Under the pieces are notes generated by a model. That model saw nothing but the letters and a program-made list of their open reading frames with translations, did no database searches and was not told where the DNA came from. A stretch of 8,948 nucleotides of DNA from Planctomycetes bacterium UBA1135 (GTDB lineage: Bacteria; Planctomycetota; UBA1135), in assembly GCA_002311925.1 (NCBI GenBank), contig DCAK01000029.1, forward strand, positions 13,441 through 22,388, read 5' to 3'. The position numbers and the translations under genes are program-made. Positions 1 through 5,564 of the stretch are shown here, in pieces. Position 1 is the first letter of the stretch; the number at the start of each line of letters is the position of its first letter.

Positions 1-734
1 ACGAGGTCGGCGTCAAGGGCGAAATCACGGGCAACCCATTCGGCGGATGCCGTCTGGTGAAAGATACGGACCTCCCGAATCCTGCCATGGTGGAGGAAAT
101 CCTCGTTGGAATCACGGTAGCCGGCGAGAATCACCGGGGCCTTGGAGGGGTAGAGGATTTTCCCGCTCTGGGCCTTGCTGCTGGCCTCCAGCTCCCCGTT
201 CACATAGATGCGCATCTCCTCGCCGTCGAAGGTGCCGACGACATGGGCCATTCGACCCAATTCGTAGATGGAGGTGCCCTGGAGATAGGTCAGGAAGCCG
301 TCTCCGTCGTCGGCCCCCTCCGAGGAAAGGGCCAGGTAGAAATGCTTCTTCCCGTACCCGAGGACCCAGCCCTTTTCGTGGGAGCCGTTGTCCTGAATCA
401 CCGAAAAGATGCCGCCGTAGGACTGGGGGGTGTTGACCGACACCCAGGCGGCGATGGTGAAGTGCTTGCTGGGAAGAAGGTTGCCCAGCTGTCCGAGGTC
501 GTCCGCGACCACCGCCCGGTCGTCCTCGCCGTCGAACATCAGGGACCCGCCGCCAGGACCCGGCGCCGCAACGGGGCCACCTGAAATTACGGGGTCGGGG
601 CCAAGGACCGCGACCATGCGACCGTCCCGAAGATCCGCCTCCCGGAATCGCCAAGCCATGACGGGGTCGGGGCCCTCGTGGGGGGCTCCTCCCCAAAGAA
701 GAAGCAAGGCGAGAAGCGGCTGGGTCGGGGTCAA
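1..734 (-). CDS. Secreted LamG-domain (concanavalin A-like) protein, C-terminus off the left edge
   Basis: An open frame on the minus strand runs from about 734 past the window edge; 244 residues are visible. A hydrophobic run (PLLALLLLWGGA, about residues 6-17) looks like a signal peptide, so the protein is probably exported. Residues about 66-240 fit the Laminin_G_3/concanavalin A-like jelly-roll fold: FTIAAWV at 92-98 is the typical early strand, and the stretch at 164-180 (HVVGTFDG, then RIYVNG) is the family's hallmark strand pair ending in Asn179-Gly180. Such domains usually bind carbohydrate or act as adhesion modules in large planctomycete surface proteins; the partner here is unknown. 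I chose the TTG at 734-732 because no in-frame ATG precedes the signal-like segment and because this TTG overlaps the stop of the upstream hydrolase gene as TTGA, which suggests coupled translation. The ATG at 659 is possible but would discard the signal peptide. The missing C-terminal part may carry another domain. Confidence 0.85.
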   Translation of the reverse strand, partial: MTPTQPLLALLLLWGGAPHEGPDPVMAWRFREADLRDGRMVAVLGPDPVISGGPVAAPGPGGGSLMFDGEDDRAVVADDLGQLGNLLPSKHFTIAAWVSVNTPQSYGGIFSVIQDNGSHEKGWVLGYGKKHFYLALSSEGADDGDGFLTYLQGTSIYELGRMAHVVGTFDGEEMRIYVNGELEASSKAQSGKILYPSKAPVILAGYRDSNEDFLHHGRIREVRIFHQTASAEWVARDFALDADL

Positions 735-1951
735 GGAAGCACGAAGCTGCGGACCCTTGTGAGGGATCCCGTCGGCCCAGAATTGGCCACCCCTTGGAAG
801 TGCACCGTTACTCCAGACATCGAGGGTGGGATGGGGACGAGCGTTTCAGTCCACCCTTGGGTCGGGAGATTCCCGTCAAGGAGAAGGTGGAGAGACCCGG
901 AATCGAGCGAAGCCGTCCCCCACGGAGTTGAAATACTCCCCAAGTTCAGGGAAGCCCCAATTCTGACCCGCCACCCCGGCTCCGCTGCAATTCCAAGGGC
1001 AACCGAGCCAGGAGATAGGGAGCTTGCTCCGACCCAAAGAGGCGGGTCGGTGGATGAGGATTCCCCATCGACAGGCTCTCCACTCATCCCCTCTCCCAAG
1101 AGATGGAGAAATATATTTTCCTCTTCCTTCACTTCGGCACGCAGAAACCCGGTAAGAAGCCGACGATAAAGGCGGTGTTGGGTTGTGCCGGAAAGAGAGC
1201 CGAAGCCCCAAAGTGCGTGAATATCAGAATCGGTACAACCGAAATGGTCGGACCCGTTGATGAGGGCCCAGAAATTCCGGGGAGCGGCATCAGCCTGCTC
1301 GAACCAAGGGCGAACGATGGACCAAGCGTTGTTGGTCAGGTCTTCGGACCCCGCCACCACCAGGCAGCTTCCGGAATAACTACTAAAGGAATTGAAACCG
1401 TTGGTGGTCCCTCCCAAAAGGGAACCCTGGTAAGGGTTCAGCAGGGCCGTGGCTTGGACCCGCGATTCGTCTCGAACCAGGTAGGCCAGAGCGCTGGCAC
1501 CCATGGAATGGCCCGCGGACGACCAATCGCCTCCATCCGACATCCCCCCGAGCCAGTGAGTAGGGTCGGCAGAAGAATCGTCCGCCCACCAGAGGGAGGC
1601 TCGGAGAGCGTTGGCCTCCCGCTGCATGCGAGGAAAAAGGCCAAGTTCTTCACCCGTAGAAACTACCACGAATCCCCAGGAAGCCAGATGGGAACAAAGG
1701 TCGTCGTAATCCGAAGGGGGTTCAATCCAGCCATGGGCAAAACCCACGAGTGGATAAGGGCCGTTCGCTGAATCTGCAGCTTGGTTTTGGCCTTCGGCAA
1801 GAGCCGGGTAGTAGATGCGTCCATCTAGACGGCCCATGGAGAAGTTGGTGTCGGAGAAGGAGACATCCCGCCAACCAGCAAGAAAGGGGCCAGCGTCTTC
1901 CGAAAGCTGTCCCGGAAAAGCGAGGAAAAGGGGAAGAAGAAAGGAAGCCAA
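731..1951 (-). CDS. Secreted alpha/beta hydrolase, cutinase/PETase-like, with extra C-terminal beta module
   Basis: This 406-residue protein begins with a short signal-like hydrophobic stretch (residues 1-12). Residues about 25-275 show an alpha/beta hydrolase fold. The nucleophile elbow GHSMG is at 147-151 (Ser149), the likely acid is Asp204 in GSED, and the likely base is His236 in NGSDHF. The FAHGW segment at 71-75 fits the first oxyanion-hole loop, with Trp75 where polyester hydrolases carry an aromatic residue; Met150 would be the second contributor. LASWGFVVV (89-97) and the order of motifs match the cutinase/PETase/PAF-acetylhydrolase group, so ester hydrolysis is likely; the substrate (polyester, lipid or other ester) cannot be read from sequence. 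Residues about 302-406 are an added beta-rich module ending in RSFVLP. The start is TTG: back to the stop TAA at 1996-1994 the frame holds no ATG or GTG. Ribosome-site support is weak (GGA at 1959-1957). The stop overlaps the next gene by four bases. Confidence 0.9.
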   Translation of the reverse strand: MASFLLPLFLAFPGQLSEDAGPFLAGWRDVSFSDTNFSMGRLDGRIYYPALAEGQNQAADSANGPYPLVGFAHGWIEPPSDYDDLCSHLASWGFVVVSTGEELGLFPRMQREANALRASLWWADDSSADPTHWLGGMSDGGDWSSAGHSMGASALAYLVRDESRVQATALLNPYQGSLLGGTTNGFNSFSSYSGSCLVVAGSEDLTNNAWSIVRPWFEQADAAPRNFWALINGSDHFGCTDSDIHALWGFGSLSGTTQHRLYRRLLTGFLRAEVKEEENIFLHLLGEGMSGEPVDGESSSTDPPLWVGASSLSPGSVALGIAAEPGWRVRIGASLNLGSISTPWGTASLDSGSLHLLLDGNLPTQGWTETLVPIPPSMSGVTVHFQGVANSGPTGSLTRVRSFVLP

Positions 1952-2007
1952 GACATTCCAGGATACCGCAAATACCCGCGAATCCCGGCCACCTTATCCT
2001 CCCCACA

Positions 2008-2013
2008 TGGAGG
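2008..2013 (+). promoter_or_regulatory. Shine-Dalgarno site for the methyltransferase
   Basis: TGGAGG lies seven bases before the TTG at 2021. It is the only clear ribosome binding site in front of any gene here, and it decides the TTG start because the frame has no upstream ATG or GTG. The same bases form part of a five-codon ATG frame (2007-2024). Confidence 0.6.
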
Positions 2014-2020
2014 TCGAGGT

Positions 2021-2863
2021 TTGACCGAACCGGAAGGGGATTACCTCCTTCGCACCGACGAGGAAGAGCTCGCCCGCATGGGTTTGCAGCACTCCCTTTG
2101 GCGACCCATTGCCGAGGAAATGTGGGATGCGGCCGGAATCGGCAATGGGATGAGGGTTTTGGACCTCGGTTGCGGTCCCGGGGACGCGACCCTGGACTTG
2201 GCGGAGAGGGTGGGACCACAAGGAAGCGTCCTGGCCATAGACCGCTCACCCCCCTTTCTCGACCACTTGCGCGTACGCCTCCGGGAAAAGGGGTGGGACG
2301 AGAGGGTGGAAACCGTGGAGGCGGATTTTTCCCGGCTGGGGTTGAAAGCTGAAACCCTGGACGCCGTCTGGGCCCGGTGGACATTTTGCTGGGATTCGGA
2401 CGTTTCCGCCACTCTTGCCCAGGTCGCCCAGGCCCTGCGCCCCGGGGGAGTGTTGGTGGTTCAGGATTACTTGAATTACGGCGGCCTGCGCTTGGAACCC
2501 CGTGAACCGGCCTTCGAGCGGGTGGTGGATGCCGTGTTGCGGAGTTGGGAGGATTCTGGAGGCGACCCCGACATCTGCTCAAGGCTCCCGGGCTTGATGG
2601 CGGACAACGGCCTCCTTCTCGAGCAGGACATCCCCATAACCCGGACGATTTCCCCGGACGATTCCATGTGGGAGTGGCCCACGACCTTTTTCCGAAGTTT
2701 CGTCCCCGAGTTGGTGAACCTGGGCCTCCTCAATTCTCGGGAAGGGGAGGCCTTCGAGGAGGCGTGGAGCCGGGCCTCCCTGAATCCGGGAACCCGTTTT
2801 CCCCTTCCGCCCATGCAGGGCCAGGTCGCGAGGAAACCCCAAGCAGGGGAAAGGGATTCCTAG
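2021..2863 (+). CDS. Class I SAM-dependent methyltransferase, cytosolic
   Basis: This 280-residue protein has no signal peptide or membrane segment, so it should act in the cytosol, moving a methyl group from S-adenosylmethionine to an unknown acceptor. The SAM-binding motif I is VLDLGCGPG at 46-54. An acidic residue after strand 2 (Asp74 in AIDRS) should bind the ribose hydroxyls, Asp102 in EADFSRL fits the adenine-side motif, and LRPGG at 139-143 is the usual post-motif III turn. The N-terminal RMGLQHSLW (19-27) resembles the segment that caps the SAM site in UbiE/Methyltransf_25-like enzymes. The C-terminal 100 residues are probably the substrate lid and do not point to a known acceptor. 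TTG at 2021 is chosen because GGAGG sits seven bases upstream and the next in-frame ATG (codon 20) would cut the cap. The gene diverges from the hydrolase at 1951 and converges on the Rieske gene, with stops overlapping by four bases. Confidence 0.9.
   Translation: MTEPEGDYLLRTDEEELARMGLQHSLWRPIAEEMWDAAGIGNGMRVLDLGCGPGDATLDLAERVGPQGSVLAIDRSPPFLDHLRVRLREKGWDERVETVEADFSRLGLKAETLDAVWARWTFCWDSDVSATLAQVAQALRPGGVLVVQDYLNYGGLRLEPREPAFERVVDAVLRSWEDSGGDPDICSRLPGLMADNGLLLEQDIPITRTISPDDSMWEWPTTFFRSFVPELVNLGLLNSREGEAFEEAWSRASLNPGTRFPLPPMQGQVARKPQAGERDS
2860..2863. other. Shared CTAG holding stop codons of two convergent genes
   Basis: The palindrome CTAG carries TAG on the plus strand (2861-2863, methyltransferase) and TAG on the minus strand (2862-2860, Rieske oxygenase). 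The genes overlap tail to tail by four bases, leaving no room for a terminator between them; each transcript must end inside or beyond the opposing gene. Confidence 0.9.
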
Positions 2864-3939
2864 GCGGAAGCCGACGAGCGGAAATCCTCCATCAGGAGGC
2901 GATGGAAATGCCGCATCCCGCCCTCCCGGGCAGGGGAATAGCGGCCCTGTTCGTAGCTCGCCGACCTCATCCCCTTCTGAACCCGAGAACAAATGGAGGC
3001 GTCTTCGGCCTGGACCCTGTCGCTCGCCGCAAGGCAACTTTCGACGAAACGCGTGTCTCCCGCCCTGGACGCCTCCACCCACCAATCAAAAACGACTTCA
3101 CAGCGGCCGGGGCCGGTGGGGATCACGAAATTGACATCCACCCAGGGCCACTGGAAATTGACCATGAGGTTGGGGTGCATCCACAGGTAGCGGACTTCGC
3201 CCGGCGATTCCATCGCAGGGAAAGATTCCGGGCAGGTCTGAAGAACCCATTCTTCCTCCCAGGTGGTCGCGTATTCGGGCAGTTCGAGGCCGCCGGCCAA
3301 GCCTGGGTGGACCCGTGAAACGTGGTATCCGCCATCGAGATAGTTCTCGACGAAGACCTTCCAGTCGCAATCCATGGGATACCGCCTTCGGGCCACCCAC
3401 TTGGCATCCTGCCACCCGGATTCCTTCAGGATGGTTTCCATGGCCTTCAAGCCCGGGTCAAGGGGAGAGCCCGCCGAAGGGTGGAGCAACAACAGCCGCC
3501 CCCATTCCTCGACGGGGAAGTCTGGAAGGCGGCAGTCCGGCCCGCCCAACCCCTTGATGGCGCCGGCGCCCGGGGCCGCGGCAAGCGCTCCATCCAATCC
3601 ATAGGTCCAGCCGTGATAGGGGCAGACGATTGCCTCGCCCACGCCCTCCCCTTCGCACAGCCTTGAACCGTGATGGCGGCATGAGTTGGCGAGCCCGTGG
3701 AGCTTCCCCTTCATGTCTCGGGTGACCAGCCATGATTCTTCCGCCAATTCCATGGAGACCCAGGAACCCGTAGTTTCGAGCTGGTCGTCCCTGGCCGCCA
3801 TGAGAGGGTGACGCCTGAAGACCGTTTCGCGCTCGAGTCCAGAGAACACCCGAGATTGATACCAGGACGCAGGAGGGGTAAGGGCTTCCTCGAGCGGGGT
3901 CTCGGGGTCGAATCGGGTCAGCTCGGTTTGAACATCCAT
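2860..3939 (-). CDS. Rieske [2Fe-2S] non-heme iron oxygenase alpha subunit, choline-monooxygenase-like
   Basis: This 359-residue cytosolic protein has the two-domain layout of ring-hydroxylating oxygenase alpha subunits. The N-terminal Rieske domain (about 45-150) binds a [2Fe-2S] cluster through Cys87, His89, Cys106 and His109 (CRH, sixteen residues, CPYH). The C-terminal catalytic domain has WKVFVENYLDGGYHV near 193-207, with His206 and His211 as likely mononuclear iron ligands and Asp313 in VQAEDASIC as the likely third. The 308-347 region (DRVQAED, VQKGM, GRYSP, HFH) closely resembles plant choline monooxygenase and its bacterial relatives, so an oxygenase acting on a quaternary or methylated amine is a fair guess; an aromatic substrate is not excluded. 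Length is normal for the family. A reductase must supply electrons, but none is visible. The ATG at 3939 gives the full expected N-terminus but has no strong ribosome site. The upstream gene is co-directional with a 45-base gap. Confidence 0.92.
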   Translation of the reverse strand: MDVQTELTRFDPETPLEEALTPPASWYQSRVFSGLERETVFRRHPLMAARDDQLETTGSWVSMELAEESWLVTRDMKGKLHGLANSCRHHGSRLCEGEGVGEAIVCPYHGWTYGLDGALAAAPGAGAIKGLGGPDCRLPDFPVEEWGRLLLLHPSAGSPLDPGLKAMETILKESGWQDAKWVARRRYPMDCDWKVFVENYLDGGYHVSRVHPGLAGGLELPEYATTWEEEWVLQTCPESFPAMESPGEVRYLWMHPNLMVNFQWPWVDVNFVIPTGPGRCEVVFDWWVEASRAGDTRFVESCLAASDRVQAEDASICSRVQKGMRSASYEQGRYSPAREGGMRHFHRLLMEDFRSSASA

Positions 3940-3943
3940 GGGA

Positions 3944-3960
3944 AACCGGCAAACCCGGTT
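3944..3960. repeat. Short inverted repeat AACCGG-5-CCGGTT before the Rieske gene
   Basis: Two perfect six-base arms (3944-3949 and 3955-3960) flank CAAAC, ending four bases upstream of the Rieske ATG. It could be a small operator or a leader hairpin; a chance occurrence in G+C-rich DNA is possible. Confidence 0.35.
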
Positions 3961-3965
3961 CGCGG

Positions 3966-3971
3966 ATTCTA
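3966..3971 (-). promoter_or_regulatory. Candidate -10 element for the Rieske gene
   Basis: On the minus strand TAGAAT (one mismatch to TATAAT) lies 26 bases before the ATG at 3939, in the 45-base gap behind the upstream gene. No good -35 sits at 16-18 bases. If real, transcription would start near the inverted repeat at 3944-3960, giving the Rieske gene its own promoter. Confidence 0.25.
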
Positions 3972-3984
3972 GCCGAGGTCCTTT

Positions 3985-5496
3985 TTAAAAGTCCTTGAAG
4001 AGAATCCAGCGGCCCCTTTCTTGCAGGTTGCTGGCATAACCATTCCAGGCAATGGCGACGACGGAGGGGCCCACACCCTCCAGCATTGCGAACCGTGGCC
4101 GAATAGGGTTTCCGGTCCCGCAGATTTCCTCGGCAGTGGTCGGAGGCGTCCCGGGTTCCCATGCCCAAAGCGTTGTCCTGCCAGTGGCCACTTCTTTCAA
4201 GATGAGGAGGAGCCTCTGCAAATTGTCACCGAAAATGAGGGCGGGATATTCGAATGTGACTTGAGGATTGAATCCTTGGCCGGCATTTGGAGGGGTATTC
4301 ACCTTCGTCCAACTTGGGACATTCAAATCCACGACACCAAAGTGGGCATCCCCATTCGCGCCATTTTCGTCCACTTCCCACCAGGAAAGGCCGATTCGAT
4401 TGCTGGAAGAAGGGGAACTTGTCGAAAGACTGGCCTTGCGCTGATGGGAAGCCGAATCGTGGCCGCTGAGACGTTTCGGCCAACCAAAGGGAGACGGCCA
4501 GTCCAAGGTGAAGGTGGATGTGTTCCATGACAACAGGTGCGTCGCGATGGAACCTTCTCCGGGCAATCCCGAGAAAGGTGGACGGTCGCCCAGGTAATAA
4601 TCATGCACCAGGACCAAATCTCCGACAAGGGTTTCAACCAGGTCCAGGGGACAATTCCCGCCCTCTGGGCTGCGGCCATAGGGAGTGGTCTGGTCCAGGC
4701 AGGCTTGGAACCCGGCAAAATCGCCTCCGTTCGCCAACAAATCCGTGCCTTCAGGAACTTGCAAGGCGGCGAAATTGCGAAAATCAATTCCCCAGACTTC
4801 AATCTTGTAGTTGCTGAAAGTGTTGCCGCTGTTCGAGGTCGTTCCCCCGAATTTAAGGTTGGGGAATGCCACGACGGCCACATCGTCGGCCGGGCTCCCG
4901 GTGAGGATGTCCAGGGATTTTCGGGCCAAGGTTGAATTCGCATTGCTGTGGCCCACCCACCACCGCCAAGCGGGGACGATGGGGAATCCCTCTCCCGGGC
5001 TCTTGGAATGAACGACGCAATCAATATTCGGATTCACCTCGACGAATGCGGCTTCAAGCCGAGCCTCCCGGTTCGGAGGGTTGTAAGCCATTCTCGTCCA
5101 GGTGACCACGAAGTTGGTTCCAACCGAAACAACCTGGGGTTTGAGGCAGCCTTCCAGATTGGCGAAGGAAGCAAGTTCGTGAAGCAGGGGATCTCCCAAA
5201 AGAAAAACTCCGCTTGAATCCGGAACGGAAAAGGTCTGCGTTGAGGGGTCGAAGGGAATGAAAACACCTTCCGCCTGACGAACCATGGTTCCGGAATCAT
5301 CCACCCAGGTATCAAAGACGATGAAAAGGTCGTTGCTGTCGTTGACCGCGATCTGGGAGTCGCTTTCACTGAAACTTCCCAGGGAGGGAAGAGTGCCGTG
5401 GTCGCCGAGTCCAAGGGTTTGGCCCTGAAGGGCGGGGGCAAGGGCAATCAGGCAAACCAACAAAGCGCGAGGGGGGGTGATTGGAGTCATGGCCAT
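3985..5496 (-). CDS. Secreted protein of unknown function with beta-propeller-like repeats
   Basis: I do not recognise this 503-residue protein. It starts with a clear signal peptide: a short n-region with Arg10, a hydrophobic core (ALLVCLIALAPAL, 11-23) and a likely cleavage near ALQG-QT. The mature part is rich in Trp, Asp, Asn, Ser and Gly, with five cysteines (117, 160, 266, 282, 459) and no transmembrane segment. Similar strand-turn-strand units recur: SQIAV then LFIVFDTW (47-64), PQVV then FVVTWTR (120-135), GDLVLVHDYY (292-301), NRIGLSWWEV (366-375), PQVTFEYPALIF (411-422) and PSVVAIAWNGY (477-487). This spacing suggests a beta-propeller or a row of beta-sheets, as in extracellular binding proteins; no enzyme motif is seen. 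ATG at 5496 is preferred; GTG at 5505 (+3 residues) and ATG at 5490 are alternatives, all without a clear ribosome site. It diverges from the serine hydrolase gene across 68 bases. Confidence 0.85.
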   Translation of the reverse strand: MAMTPITPPRALLVCLIALAPALQGQTLGLGDHGTLPSLGSFSESDSQIAVNDSNDLFIVFDTWVDDSGTMVRQAEGVFIPFDPSTQTFSVPDSSGVFLLGDPLLHELASFANLEGCLKPQVVSVGTNFVVTWTRMAYNPPNREARLEAAFVEVNPNIDCVVHSKSPGEGFPIVPAWRWWVGHSNANSTLARKSLDILTGSPADDVAVVAFPNLKFGGTTSNSGNTFSNYKIEVWGIDFRNFAALQVPEGTDLLANGGDFAGFQACLDQTTPYGRSPEGGNCPLDLVETLVGDLVLVHDYYLGDRPPFSGLPGEGSIATHLLSWNTSTFTLDWPSPFGWPKRLSGHDSASHQRKASLSTSSPSSSNRIGLSWWEVDENGANGDAHFGVVDLNVPSWTKVNTPPNAGQGFNPQVTFEYPALIFGDNLQRLLLILKEVATGRTTLWAWEPGTPPTTAEEICGTGNPIRPRFAMLEGVGPSVVAIAWNGYASNLQERGRWILFKDF

Positions 5497-5521
5497 AGTT
5501 GGCACATCTTAGGAAGTTGTT

Positions 5522-5552
5522 TTGAACTTGGTTTAAAAATCTTGGCTAGACT
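5522..5552 (+). promoter_or_regulatory. Candidate promoter for the serine hydrolase operon
   Basis: In the AT-rich 68-base divergent gap, TTGAAC (5522-5527) and TAGACT (5547-5552) resemble -35 and -10 boxes, but the 19-base spacer is longer than the usual 17. The -10 would lie 12 bases before the ATG at 5565, implying a very short leader, in line with the missing Shine-Dalgarno site. Confidence 0.25.
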
Positions 5553-5564
5553 CTTTTCGGTCCC

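Noticed and set aside
57..584. A 175-residue plus-strand open frame at the left edge
   Set aside because: The minus strand here encodes a coherent LamG domain; the plus-strand translation has no recognisable motif.
1103..1771. A 222-residue plus-strand open frame across the hydrolase gene
   Set aside because: It is antisense to a protein with a clear triad and has low-complexity, basic composition typical of shadow frames.
2837..2849. CCCC-AAGCA-GGGG hairpin past the Rieske stop
   Set aside because: A four-base stem followed on the minus strand by only three T residues is too weak for a terminator and lies within coding sequence.
2886..2899. CCTCC-ATCA-GGAGG hairpin just past the methyltransferase stop
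   Set aside because: The stem has five base pairs and no T tract follows, and it lies inside the Rieske coding sequence, so I do not call it a terminator.
3981..3991. CTTTT-T-AAAAG palindrome at the end of the secreted-protein gene
   Set aside because: It is AT-only in its core, overlaps the stop codon and cannot form a stable hairpin; probably chance.
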